Of a stretch of DNA of 64,000 nt, positions 22,841 through 33,549 are shown in pieces (within the stretch, counting starts at the first letter, position 1; every line of letters starts with the position of its first letter). This DNA comes from Talpa occidentalis (taxonomy: Eukaryota; Chordata; Mammalia; Eulipotyphla; Talpidae), in assembly GCF_014898055.3 (NCBI RefSeq), contig NW_023605194.1, positions 98,463,258 to 98,527,257 on the forward strand, in the 5' to 3' direction. Both the position numbers and the translations under genes were made by a program. The notes below the pieces were generated by a model that was not told the origin of the DNA, made no database searches, and was given only the letters and a program-made list of their open reading frames with translations.

Positions 22841-24256
22841 CCATGGTGGTGTTTTAAAGGTTCTGTTGTTGTAGTTTAACAGTGAGGAATGATGGCAGCT
22901 CCTTACTCTGACATGATGCCAATGTCACCTTCCCTAGTCCTTCTTCTCTACAGCATTTAAGCTCTGCTCATCCAGAATCATGAAATTCCTTAAGTGTGGA
23001 TCCTCTCTTGAGTCACAATTGTAAAAGCTTATTTTGCTTCAATACTTTAATAGATATTTGTGAAAGGCACAAAAATGAAGACAATTTCTTGAAACTTTTT
23101 TAGTTCTACTTGAAGTTTAAGTTAAAATTGCAGAGCTAAGATACAGTTGACTCATTCAGATCAGAGCCATCACTTAGCATTCTGATTTTAAGTCCATGTG
23201 AAAGAAGCAAAAAATTTTATCTTTTAGTATTCAAGCAATATAGAGAAAAATTACTTCTTCATTGTAGTCAAATGCTTTAAAATACTATTTTTTCCCTAAT
23301 TATTGATGGTGTTGATAAACTAAATTATGACATATAACTATATGCTATAATTATAAATATAAAATACTCTGTAGCTCATTTAAAATAATGGAATAGATCC
23401 ATGTTTTCATGGCAAGGGAAAATAGCAAACTAATATATATTATATAAAACCATTTAAAGAAGATTTTAAAAGACTCATTTTTTTTTAAATCTTTGTACAT
23501 ATTAACAATTTTCTAGAAAGAAATCTAAAATTTCCAATGAAAATTTGGGTTGTGGTTTTGGGTTGACTTTAAATTTTATATTCCCATATTATGCTTGATT
23601 TGTTTTGAATCATGATGATATTATCTCTAATTAAAACACTAATTTGATTATTCAGTTGTTTTTCTCAGACCCTGTTTTCTCAATGTTGTAACCTAGGCAG
23701 AGAAGTTTAAAACAACAGAAATTTAACTTAAACCTGCTTATGCAAAAAAAAAAAAAAAAAAAGCAGAAAATACTTTCTTTTTCATCTTGCAGTTCTTCTG
23801 TTCTCTAGTGTTGGCTTCATTCTGACTTTATTTAGGTTTCACATTTTTAGATGAAATCATGTTATTGTGTGTACAGGAAGTAGGGGATGTAGTTTTCTAG
23901 GGGAGAACAGACTTTAGAATGAAGCTTGGGTCTATTCAGGGCAAGAAGCTCATGGAGGTAAGGCACAGAGCTGTGGGGCTCAAGGAAGGTGGTGGTTTGG
24001 AAGATGGAGAAAATGATCTTGTGGGTGGTGGTGACTGAGCCTTCGCTGTCTAGCTGGACTGAGTCCCCGCCTCCCCGCTCCCAGAGTGCGCCAAGCTTGG
24101 GACACTGTTGATTTAAAACAGCAGAGGGGCAGTGAATGGAAGGACCCATGGGGATGTGACTCTTGATTCTTGTCATTTGGTCAGTGCCCAACTTCAGTCT
24201 TTTCACACTATTGCTCTTAATCTTCACAGCTCTCACCAACAGCTTTGCCTTGGAGA

Positions 24257-24366
24257 TCTTGTTCTTGGTTTCTTTTTTTTTATTTTTATTTTTATTTTTT
24301 AATTTTTTATTTTTATTTATTTTTTTTCTTTTTCTTTTTCTTTTTTTTTTCTTGTTCTTGGTTTCT
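24257..24366 (-). mobile_element. A-rich tail-only insertion with 17-bp target-site duplication
   Basis: A 76-base run that is almost pure A with scattered T and G on the minus strand (24274-24349) is flanked by identical 17-base direct repeats at 24257-24273 and 24350-24366. This is what L1-type target-primed reverse transcription leaves when only the tail of a transcript is copied. The host site is the ETKNK codons of the PSME3IP1 retrocopy, so ETKNK occurs on both sides. The net gain is 93 bases, 31 codons, so the frame is kept, which explains the Lys-rich open frame at 23862-24377. Confidence 0.75.
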
Positions 24367-24556
24367 GTGGATATCACAGTTGGTTTCTACTCCAAGTCCC
24401 ACTTGTTTTCTGGAGGGATTCCAGCCTTGTTGAGATTACGTTCGCATTCCTTCAGTTCTTTCAATTTTTCTCTCCCTTGCTTTTCTGTTAGCTCTTGTTG
24501 CCAAAAAACCTCATCAAACAATTTGAGCTCATCTTCATCTAAACCTTGTACCATAC

Positions 24557-24857
24557 TTTTTTTTTTTTTTAAGATTTATTTATTTATACAAGATGGATTG
24601 ATTGATTTATACATGCACTGGGTACAGTCAGAAGCGCGGGAGGGTGAGAGAATTCCCCAGAGCCAGAGCGGGGAGCAGAGCAGGCAGAAGGACCGAAGTA
24701 CACTGCTGAGGGGAGCAGCGGGCGGCAGGAGAGGTCTGCGCGCCATGTGGGACCCTCCTCCAGTGGCCGGGGAGCAGCCGGGGATCGAACCGGCGCTGCA
24801 GAGGCAGCCGGCAGCTTCGCAACCAGAACTCCTCCACACACTGGCAATGCCTCCCCT
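24557..24857 (-). mobile_element. SINE copy 7 (type A) inside the PSME3IP1 retrocopy
   Basis: The body is nearly identical to copy 2, but the tail contains an extra TGGATTGATTGATTTATA block and the outermost head is altered (reads TCCACACACTGGCAATGCC). No target-site duplication is visible. About 15 codons of the host retrocopy are missing at the site, so insertion or later repair removed DNA. Confidence 0.9.
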
Positions 24858-25123
24858 TTCCATTGCTGCAGCCTTTCATATACAGACCCAGAGTCGTAGA
24901 CATTCTTCTGGATCTTCTGGTTTTTGAACTCTCTCCCATTTCTCTTGCCTCCTTTTGTGGCATTTGTCTAGTTCTTCCTGCACACAAACTTTTTTTTAAA
25001 TAACAAGATCACCATCTTCCCTTCCATCTACAATGGGACAATCACTTGTATTTCATATGGGACTCAAAGGGGGGGAAAAAATCATCTCTTCTAAAGCTGG
25101 TGAAAAATCTCACTATGCTGGAT

Positions 25124-25384
25124 TTTTTTAAAAGATTTATTTATTTATGCATACAAGAACTGGGGTACAGGCCAGAGGTGCGTGGTGTGAGAGGATTCAC
25201 CAGAGATAGAGTGGGGAGCAGAACAGGTAGACTGAAATACACTGCTGAGGGGAAGAGCGGGTGAGTCAGGAGAGTTCTGAGGCGCCATGTGGGTAGCTCC
25301 CTGGTGGGAAATTGAACTCATGCTGCAGCAGCTGTGGACAGCTTCATAGGTTGTGTCTTAAACCCTTGCACCACCAGGGAGGCC
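25124..25384 (-). mobile_element. SINE copy 8 (type B)
   Basis: Flanked by CTATGCTGGAT at 25113-25123 and 25385-25395. Tail TGCATACAAGAACTGGGG and head TTGCACCACCAGGGAGGCC mark type B. Confidence 0.95.
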
Positions 25385-25395
25385 CTATGCTGGAT

Positions 25396-25780
25396 CTTAA
25401 ACTCGCCTCCATCCAACATGGTCTCCCTCCCATCATTCGGGACCCACTCACCTCTGAGGCAACCACCCCAAACTGCCATCTTAAGGGCTGCTGGCTTACC
25501 ACAGTGAAGGTACCCCCTGCCAGTCCAACCTTTGCAGTGTTATAAGGAGACAGCTCTTGCCAGCATTTTGGTTCACTTTCTTGTGGCTTTACGCTCAGCA
25601 CAAAAGGGATCTTCTCCTAGTCACGGGAAGCAACTTTGAGTACTCCAGCTGGCCGAAGTCCTGGGCCACTCCCTGATGTTAGGAGTGGGGCTTGCAGATG
25701 GAGCACAGCCATTGCACCAAGACCCAAGGTTGATTTCAGTGGCAAAGGAAACATAGCCCCAGAGCAGCCTGTTTTTCAAA
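25396..25780 (-). other. GC-richer segment upstream of the PSME3IP1 retrocopy, possible 5' UTR
   Basis: This block is clearly richer in G and C than its surroundings. It lies directly upstream (minus-strand sense) of the retrocopy, separated from the lost start codon only by about 85 bases and a later SINE. It could be the retrotransposed 5' UTR, since a minus-strand AAGATGGC typical of gene 5' ends occurs near 25480. It could equally be an unrelated old insertion. Several short ORFs cross it on both strands and none resembles a protein I know. Confidence 0.35.
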
Positions 25781-27067
25781 TAAGAGAGAGGCACTGGGAA
25801 GGCAAAGGCACAGCACACATAAATAATACTGGGAGATCTATGCAGACATTGTTATGATAATGTGTGTATCCACTTAAATGAATTTAAAAAATCAGTAGTA
25901 ACATATCACTTTAGATTTCCTCAAACACTAAACACTAAAAATATAAGTTCCTATTTGTAGGAGAAAATAAGCAATGTTATTAACATTTTGATATTCCCTC
26001 TAGATCTAAAGAGTTGAGACCACCAGTTGAGTTCTGAGCTAGATTATTGATCATATTAATGGAGAATGGGTATAGATGAGAGATTTTGGTAGTAGAAAGT
26101 AGAGAAGTTAGAAACTGCAATTTTGAAGGCAGAGAAGTGGGAAGGGCAGCAATTATGTAGTACCAATGTCCTGAATGTTATTTTTAAAACTTCATGATGA
26201 AATGAGTGCCCAGTCAAGAATTAGTCAAGAATCTAATGCAATAAGAGATATTTTGTCTTTCTGCTTTGTTTATATATATGTAGGTAATACACTTAGGTGA
26301 AAATATTATATTTTTTATTATTGTTTATTTAAAATCAAAGTTTGCTTGATAAAAGACAGTATGAGGGTGCTAAACCTAAGAGAAGTGAGCAGGACTTTTG
26401 GATGGGGGTTGTTTCTGGAAGGAACATTTTCTATAGCAAGTACTTAGTGGCACAATCAAAATGTTTTTGGCAGGACAATACTGAGAAAATACCACTATCC
26501 TACAAGGACAAGAAAGAATGATTGAATAGTGGCACTGTGTCCTGCTGCTGCTGTGTTGGTCAGATAGTGAGCACCCTTGCAGCTGTGAGCAAACTGAAGA
26601 GCTAAGGCAGGTTGAAAGGATCAGTTATTACATTAGAAACATGTTTTCACTGTAAGAAACATCACTGCCATCACAAACAACATAAGCATACTTCAAATAC
26701 CTACTATCTGATGTGGCTCTAAGGTTTCTGGAATGAATTTGAATTGCTTTTGCCTGCAACCAGAAAATTCATTAAGGGAGAAAATGCCATCAGTCACTGC
26801 TACTTAATATAACTTAATGAATCATAGTTAACTCAATGATTGATGTTTGTTGACCCAGAGAGAAATCAATCCCATGGGAACCACATTCTAATAAAGGGTG
26901 TTTCCTGAAATTGCCCAATCGAAAGGCTCTTCCCTCAAAATGCTAAGTTCAATCTTTTATTGACACATTTTTGAAGGAATTATTTATCTCAAGATTTCAA
27001 AGAAATACAACAAAAGAAATTTTAATGTCTCATTATTAAATGGCCTCCTGACTGCAGTGGTTGGTAT

Positions 27068-27935
27068 TAAAAAAAAAAAAAAAAGATGACTTGATAAATT
27101 GGGAATAGGAAGTCCTGATATAATGTAAGGAGGTTGGTGGAGGCCCTGGCTTTGCAGGGTGCCCAGAGAAGGCCACCACCTACTGGCAGCCCAAAGTGTG
27201 TGTGGGGGGAGGGAGAGCACCCAGGCTTCCCAGGAACCCTCTACTTGCCCAGTCACACTCACAGAAGCAGAAATGAGGGACCTGTACTCTCCAAGGCTGA
27301 GGGTCAGGGTGAACATAACCCCCAGGGCAGTTGGCCAGTTGGGGCAGATAAGGAAGAGGGAGCAGGAAAGGGGCAGAAGGCAGGGAAAGACAGAGGAGGT
27401 AAGACAGGTGGTGAAGTGCCATCAACAGAAATCTAGGCCTTTCCATCCTCTTGGATGGAAAAAAAAATTGAAGTTGCAGAACAAAAAAAGAGATCTGAAA
27501 TTGTGATTGGCTCGCTAGTAACGCAGGACGTGGTTAGAGATGGAGACTCAAGCTACAGAGATTTAAGAGAGAATAAAGCTTAGGGGGTGTCATTTGGTGG
27601 ACTTCCTTACAGCAGCTAGTGGTCCCTACACCAGGTACCTAGCAGGTGCGAGCTGTCCTGGAAAAAGGCCCTGAAGACCCAGGCCAGGGAAAAGGAGCAA
27701 AGAAACTAAAATGTCAAAAAATATTGCAAAAGTGAAACAACCAATAATAGAATCATCAGACTCCTCAACCTGAGAAAATCACATGGTCAATGATGACGCT
27801 TTGGAACACCCCACAAAGGGTTTCTTTTTTGGATTTTATGCAAGTGCTATTCAGTCACTGAAATCTGACGATGCGGAAGAATTACTTTAGTTCCATCCTC
27901 AGTACTGTCATTACTTTCAGGCTTGGGTATTGAAG
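27068..27935. other. GC-richer block of unknown origin
   Basis: From about 27120 to 27720 the sequence is noticeably GC-rich, and three ORFs of 88-115 codons overlap there on both strands (27134-27436 and 27159-27506 plus, 27180-27446 minus). A short A-run precedes it. None of the translations resembles a family I know, and the overlap shows they mostly reflect composition. It may be a decayed retrocopy or an unrecognised repeat. Confidence 0.3.
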
Positions 27936-29009
27936 TTGTTTGGTATTTGTTGATAATTATTATAAATTAGCATTTTTTGAGCTACAAATTCTTTATAATT
28001 GACTTAGACATTTGCTATCTTACAAATGCACTAAACACACTGAACACATACTATGGAGAAAAATGACTTTAGATTATGAATTTTATTCAAATAATAGTTT
28101 ACAATGGGATCATGTTCTGGATGAAAGAAATTAAGAATGCAAAAAATGGAACTATCTTCTCTGAGGTGAAAAATGAACTTTGACTTAAAACAGATATAGA
28201 AGATTAATCACATCTTTTATCGTAATTGCTTATTTCTTGGAATAGAATATTTCTGGCTTTCTCAAAACAAAATATTAATCAGTGAGAACTTCTATTTTCT
28301 GCATTTTTTCTGATGTTGGTCTTTGAAATACTAGTAATTATCAGACATACTGCATTTTTAAACCTAATTTTATAAAGAATTATCTTGACACTGTAGAATA
28401 CCACCTGCTGGGTATAACAATTTTGTACTTAAGAACATAGACATATTTAGAAAACTTACAATGATTTAAAGCTTGCAGTAAAAATACCAAGTAGTATAGT
28501 CTTTGAAATCAGTTTATTCTTACTTGTGCTAAGAATAAATGTGAAATAGTACAAATGTCTCATTAGCTAGTTTGCTGATTATATAGATGTCATATTTGCT
28601 CTTTATTTCAGTCTTCATTTTAGCACATATGATATTCCGTACTTGGATCAAACAGGTTTAAAGTAAAAATTAAAATTTCAAGACAAATAGTTAAGTCATA
28701 CTTAGTAAGCAGCAAACAATGTCATAAAATTTGAAAAAATGTTTTGGTCACAGTAACAATTGATGAAAAAGTAAGTTATGTCATATTGAGACTGTGTCAA
28801 AATTAGATGTAAAAAACTAAAAGATATTTCCTTCAGTTAAGTAGTATAAACTGGAACTTGTACTATATTAAGAGTGACTTCTATAAATGCATTATTTTTA
28901 TTTACTGTCAGTATGTAATAGCTTATTACTGTTTTCCCCACCTCTGACAATAATTTTGTTATAAGAAAAGCTCGACAGTTCAATTTTAAAATGAAACTAG
29001 ATATAGAAA

Positions 29010-29068
29010 TACATTTGATTCTTTTCATTTTTTATTTTTTATTTTATTTTTTTACATTTGATACTTTT
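29010..29068 (-). mobile_element. Short A-rich tail-only insertion with 16-bp target-site duplication
   Basis: A 27-base insert made of A-runs broken by T (minus-strand sense, 29026-29052) lies between 16-base direct repeats at 29010-29025 and 29053-29068 that differ at one base. Structure and strand match the larger insert at 24.3 kb. A slippage origin is less likely because the flanking repeat is unique sequence, not a simple motif. Confidence 0.65.
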
Positions 29069-29220
29069 TAAACTAAATAAATGCATGACTCACTTAGGGC
29101 TTGCTCTTTAAATATCCCAGGCTTTCTGGCACAGGAATTATTTTAAGGTATTTTTTAAAACTCATTTGTTTAAGAAGATTTTATTGAGAAACTACTATAT
29201 GTGTGATTGTGCTAAATATT

Positions 29221-29482
29221 TTAAGATTTATTTATTTATTTATACAAGCACTGGGTACAGTCAGAAGCGCGGGAGGGTGAGAGAATTCACCAGAGCCAGA
29301 GTGGGGAGCAGAACAGGCAGATTGATGAAATACATTGCTGAGGGGAGCAGTGGGCATGGCAGGAGAGGTCTGTCTAGCCATGTGGGACCCTCACCGGCAG
29401 CCGGGGATGGAACCAGTGCTGCAGAGGCTGTGGGCAGCTTCGCAGCCCAGCGCTCAACTTCTGCGCCACCAAGGGAGGCCCA
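29221..29482 (-). mobile_element. SINE copy 9 (type A)
   Basis: Perfect 17-base duplication TGATTGTGCTAAATATT at 29204-29220 and 29483-29499. Clean type A body, so it is one of the youngest copies here. Confidence 0.97.
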
Positions 29483-30317
29483 TGATTGTGCTAAATATTA
29501 AGGAAAAAAAAAGCAAGCAGTTCAAAATTTTCATTAATCATGTGGGAAGAAAGACCATGATAAACTATAGTCAATTCTCATTTTGTATTTACTACACATT
29601 AGATACATAATAAATGCTATGCCCTTATGTTCAGATTATAGGACATTAGATTCTATTATGTTAACAAAATACATAAAATATTTATATTCAATAGAACATA
29701 AGGGAAAATTTTCACTTAAAAGATTATAAATTGTTATACTTCTGTTTTATACATTACTGGTCTTATCTCTAACTTCTTTTTCACTAAGAACCCTTTAACA
29801 TAACCCACAATTATTGTAATATTTCATGGCAATTGGCTCTAGGTATGGTATGTAGGAAGATGTAAAGTAGAAAGACAAAACCTTTGTTAACTCACCAGCT
29901 ACATCCATTCATGCTCACAAAATTGTGCTGGTTGCCTTTTTCTGATTCACATAAATCCACTCTGATTTATTTAGTATCTCTTCTCAATCAAAATAAAATT
30001 AAACTGCTCCTGAATTGCTCTGTATAGTTAGCTACGACTTGGTGGTTTAAAACTTTTGTCTTATGTTTTCTTGTTTTAACAAAGCAAAAACTTCTGCAGG
30101 TCATTAAAATAAGAAAAGAATGAAATCATTGAGTGGAATCATACGTAATTCTAGATTTTATAAGTCAAAACTGTCAAAACCATCAGTTTCAGATGGTTCT
30201 AACTTAATAGATCCTCAATTAGAGGTAGTGGTGATAGCTGGTAGAACTGCCAGAGTGGAAGCAAAGACCATCTTTATCTGCCAAATGATAACATGAACAG
30301 AGGCTTTATTGTCCCAT

Positions 30318-30367
30318 TTCCTCCCTCACTCCCTCCATCCCTCCTTCTCTCCCTCCCTGTCTTCCTG
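30318..30367. repeat. Polypyrimidine CCTC-rich tract
   Basis: About 50 bases almost entirely C and T on the plus strand, with CCCTCC-type units. It has potential for triplex (H-DNA) structure. Confidence 0.85.
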
Positions 30368-30369
30368 TT

Positions 30370-30468
30370 TTTCTTTTTGGTAGCAATTTATTGATATATA
30401 ATATAATTCATATACTATAAAATTCACTCATGTAAGCATACTATATAAGTACTATTCAATGATTTTAT
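30370..30468 (-). mobile_element. Old L1 3' UTR fragment
   Basis: ATTTATTGATATATAATATA, CATATACTATAAAATTCACT and TATTCAATGATTTTATAGCA follow the antisense L1 3' UTR. SINE copy 10 is inserted at its end. Confidence 0.7.
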
Positions 30469-30482
30469 AGCAATGACTTCTT

Positions 30483-30754
30483 TTTTTTAAAGATTTATTT
30501 AATTTTATACAAGAGTTGGGGTACAGGCCAGAGGTGCGGGGGGATGGTGTGGTGAGAGGATTCACCAGAGACAGAGTGGGGAACAGAACAGGCAGACTGA
30601 CTGAAATACACTGCTGAAGGGAGCAGCAGGAGAGACAGGAGAGGTCTGCTGCCACGCCATGTGGGACTCTCCTTGGCCAGCCAGGAATCGAACCAGCACT
30701 GCAGAGGCTGCGGATAACTTCACAGAGCAGTGCTGTACCATCGGGGAGGCCTAG
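30483..30754 (-). mobile_element. SINE copy 10 (type C)
   Basis: Flanked by AGCAATGACTTCTT (30469-30482) and AGCAAAGACTTCTT (30755-30768). The head is shortened near ACCATCGGGGAGGCC compared with other copies. Confidence 0.94.
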
Positions 30755-30817
30755 AGCAAAGACTTCTTAAAACTTATTTCAAGATCAATGTCAGGGAGTT
30801 CGAATATGCATAATAAC

Positions 30818-31202
30818 TGTATCAGTCAATGTTTAACTAAAGAAGCAGAGCCAGTATGTAACTGATTATACAATTGTGGGAGTCAATAGGCAGGTCTGAA
30901 ATTTATAGACCATGCTTTCAGGAAAGGCAGACTGAAAATTCTTGGCAGAGGTTGAGGCAGCAATCTACAGATGGAACTCTTTCCTCAAAGAAGCCTCAGC
31001 TCTACTCTTAACTCCATTCAACTGAATTCAGATCAAATCTGGCCAATCCAGATTATTTAGGACAATCTCACTTTCTTAAAGTTAGTTGATGATTGACTCT
31101 AATCACATCTACAAAATACTTCATAACAACTCCTTGATTAGTGCTTGATTGAATAAGTGGGTACTACAGTTTAGCCAACTTGAACCATAACTCACCATCA
31201 CA
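30818..31202 (+). mobile_element. Old solo LTR-like element (TG...CA ends), copy 1
   Basis: It starts TGTATCAGTCAATGTTT and ends TAACTCACCATCACA, matching the ends of a common eutherian LTR family whose intact form begins TGTATTAGTCAGGGTTC and ends TTAACCATCACA. The middle holds TTGATTGAATAAGTGGGTAC and a GTTTAGCCAACTTGAACC motif. I do not recall the family name. The element at 42306 belongs to the same group. Confidence 0.6.
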
Positions 31203-31631
31203 ATAATCTAGAAAAAACTTTCCTACATATGCTTAGAGATGATGAAAGGATTTTATAGAAAGATGATAATCAAGCATAGACCTAAAAAGCTATTTTACGT
31301 GCAAAGAATACTCGGTCATGACACTGAACTCTAGTAATGTTTCTGCTAGCTTTCAGAAGTGTTGGGGGCCTATCAAAAACTCAAACATTTGAAACATACG
31401 TACAAAAACAGTTAACAAACATATACATGCCAAAAGAGTCAGGTAATATATTTTGTGATTTTTTTTCCCTTCTGAGAGCAAGTTGTGTTGTTATTAACTA
31501 GGTTCAGGCTGATCTTAATATAGGACTAATATTTAAGAGAACTCTGAGAAGTTTCTTCACATTTTTCACCATTACTAATGCAATGAACATTCTTGTAAAT
31601 AAGTTTCTTCTGGTATTTAAAAAACTTTTTC

Positions 31632-31894
31632 GGGCCTCTCCAGTGGCGCAGCGGTTGAGTGCTGGGTTGCAAAGCTGCCCGCAGCCTCTGCAGCGCCGGT
31701 TCGATCCCTGGCCACTGGGTGAGGGTCCCACATGGTGCGCAGACGTCTGCTGCTGTGCCCGCTGCTCCCCTCAGCAGTGTATTTCGTCAGTCTGCCTGCT
31801 CTGCTCTCCACTCTGACTCTGGTGAATTCTCTTACCCTCCCGCGCTTCTGACTGTACCCAGTGCTTGTATAAATAAATAAATCTTTAAAAAAAA
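31632..31894 (+). mobile_element. SINE copy 11 (type A, plus strand; best-preserved head)
   Basis: Flanked by AAAACTTTTTC at 31621-31631 and 31895-31905. The RNA polymerase III promoter is clear: A box TGGCGCAGCGG at 31644-31654 and B box GGTTCGATCCC at 31698-31708, spaced as in a tRNA gene. The tail reads AAATAAATAAATCTTT, giving both the polyadenylation signal and the Pol III terminator of T+ SINEs. Confidence 0.97.
31644..31708 (+). promoter_or_regulatory. Pol III internal promoter (A and B boxes) of SINE copy 11
   Basis: The A box at 31644-31654 and B box at 31698-31708 match TGGCNNAGTGG and GGTTCGANNCC closely. The cloverleaf is degraded, so this is a SINE promoter, not a tRNA gene. Confidence 0.8.
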
Positions 31895-31905
31895 AAAACT
31901 TTTTC

Positions 31906-32660
31906 TTTAAAAATAATTTCAGATGTACAAGAAAGTTGCAAAAATTAGTCCGAAGAATTTCCATACAAGCTTTTCTCAGAGATAGCAAGTATTAATATTT
32001 TATTCTACTTGCTCTTCTTTTACTTTTTAATCACTATTATTAGTATTTCTTGAGAAGTTTGAGAATAAATTGCAGATTAATGATACTTTATTTCAGATGT
32101 TTTGGTGTCATTTCCTAAAACAAGACATTTTCTTACATAATCACAGTAATCAACATCAGGAAACTGCATTGAGGTAGCACTAAATTCAGATCTTATTGCT
32201 ATTGACAGCGGTTCCACAATTTATAGCAAAGAAAAATAATGACTCAGGCCCTTTAGAGTCATACATTGCACATATTTGTCACGTCGCTTTAATGTCCTTT
32301 CATGAGGAATAGTTTTACGGTTTGTCATGATCTTGATTTTTTTTGAAGAAAAAATGTTACCTATTTTGTAGAATTTTTATCAGTTTGATTTGTCTGATGT
32401 TTCTCCATGATCAGATTCTGGCTATGCATATTTGGCAACAGTCCAGCTAATGTGATGCCTTCATTTTATCAACACCTTATGTCAGGAGGCATGTGGTGTT
32501 TATTGTCCTTTACTGATGATGTTAGTTTTGATCACTTGGTTGAAGTAACATTTGCTACATTTTTCCACTGCAGAGTTACTATTTTTATCTTGGAAATTAG
32601 CAAGTATCTTGTGTGTAAGAGACACTTTAAGACTATGCAATTGTCCTATGAATAAGAGAA
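31906..32660. mobile_element. Old L1M/HAL1-lineage 3' region
   Basis: Landmarks known from old L1 3' regions appear in order: AGATGTACAAGAAAGTTGCA, ATTTTGTAGAATTTTTATCA, GATTTGTCTGATGTTTCTCC, TTTTGATCACTTGGTTGAAG and TTTTCCACTGCAGAGTTACT. The 82-codon ORF at 32407 is chance. Strand is not assigned because I am unsure of the consensus orientation. Confidence 0.7.
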
Positions 32661-32754
32661 AAAATGGTTCCTAATCTGGGAGTTGGCCTGATAATATCAT
32701 GTAGGTCTTGATATTGTTATAAACTTCCTGGGTTAGGGTTTGAACACAGAATAG

Positions 32755-33125
32755 AGCATGAATATTGTCCAAACCACAAAATCAACAAATATCCCATATC
32801 CTGCCATTATAAGTGATTGCTGTTTTTTTAACTGATTACTAGTCTTGCTTACTCTTCTCTTCTTCAAGATGAAATATATTGATTCCCAATCATAGAACTA
32901 TCTCAATCCAAAATAAATCCCCTTTCCATAAACTCTCTCAAAACTCACCTAGCACAAGTGGAAATCTTGTAGCAAGTCCCTTGCAACACCTCCTTATGGA
33001 GATTGCTCACATTTCCTTGTGACATTCATTCACCTTTGTTGCAATAAGAAATAAATTTTACTTGTTCAGTTACAGGTGAGTTCCTGGTGGTCTTTGGCTA
33101 GAGGTATTGCCATATCCTTTAAGAT
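32755..33125 (+). mobile_element. Possible old LTR
   Basis: AAATAAATCCCCTTTCC and TTGCAATAAGAAATAAATTT followed by TACTTGTTCAGTTACAGGTG resemble the polyadenylation part of ERVL-type LTRs. No clear terminal repeats or coding remnants are visible. Confidence 0.35.
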
Positions 33126-33549
33126 CATGTAAGTGTACTGTTTCACATTAAGATTTTACCCATTTTCTTTAGCAGTCATTGATAATAATTGTCTGAAATA
33201 AGTATTATTGTAATGACCAAATGGATGTTTTCTGATCCTGTCATTACTTCTACATTATTAACTCATATTCTATTATGAGAAAGAGCTTTGCTTGTCATTT
33301 TATTTATGTTAGTATAGTCACATAGATTCCTATTTTATTCAATGCTTTATAGTCTCTTACTTGCAATATTTGTTTTGATGCTCAAATTTTTGTGGCTTTG
33401 ATTGGCTACTGGCTACTTTTTATTTCACATGACCTCATCAATTTTTTTTTTTTTAAATTTCATTTATACTTTCTCCCATGTCAAAATGTTTGGTCTATCT
33501 TTGCCACTGCAGCAAAAAAAAAAAAAGTAAAAAAGTAAAATGTTAGCCT

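Larger units (their letters stand above)
23780..25030 (-). pseudogene. PSME3IP1P: Processed pseudogene of PSME3IP1 (FAM192A/NIP30)
   Basis: The minus strand reads as a decayed, intronless copy of the nuclear protein that binds the proteasome activator PA28-gamma (PSME3). Recognisable blocks, in order, are DGDLVI near the N-terminus, KRRQEKWE, KPEDPEE, YDSGSVYERLQ (one frame over), [40 protein letters not shown] and finally SIFQTTTFLE at the C-terminus. The start codon has changed to GTA. There is an in-frame TAA just after DGDLVI, a frameshift after KPEDPEEC where about four codons are missing, and a TAG after the ENKWDLE block. A SINE sits between YERLQ and GLDEDE, where roughly 15 codons are absent, and an A-rich insert lies in the ETKNK segment. 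An AATAAA on the minus strand at about 23828-23833 may be the original polyadenylation signal. No introns are visible, so a retrocopy is the natural reading. The parent was identified from memory; I am confident of the family and less so of the exact ends. Confidence 0.88.

Noticed and set aside
23862..24377. 171-codon Lys-rich ORF as a nucleolar-type protein
   Set aside because: The Lys-rich part is the translated A-rich tail insert; the remainder is the C-terminal half of the retrocopy, lacking a real start.
24163..24927. 254-codon plus-strand ORF, the longest in the window
   Set aside because: It is the antisense of the PSME3IP1 retrocopy joined to a poly-T tract and a SINE; Phe/Leu runs and SINE peptide show it is not a gene.
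31644..31708. tRNA gene
   Set aside because: The A and B boxes belong to the SINE head; the cloverleaf is degraded and the segment runs on into the SINE body.
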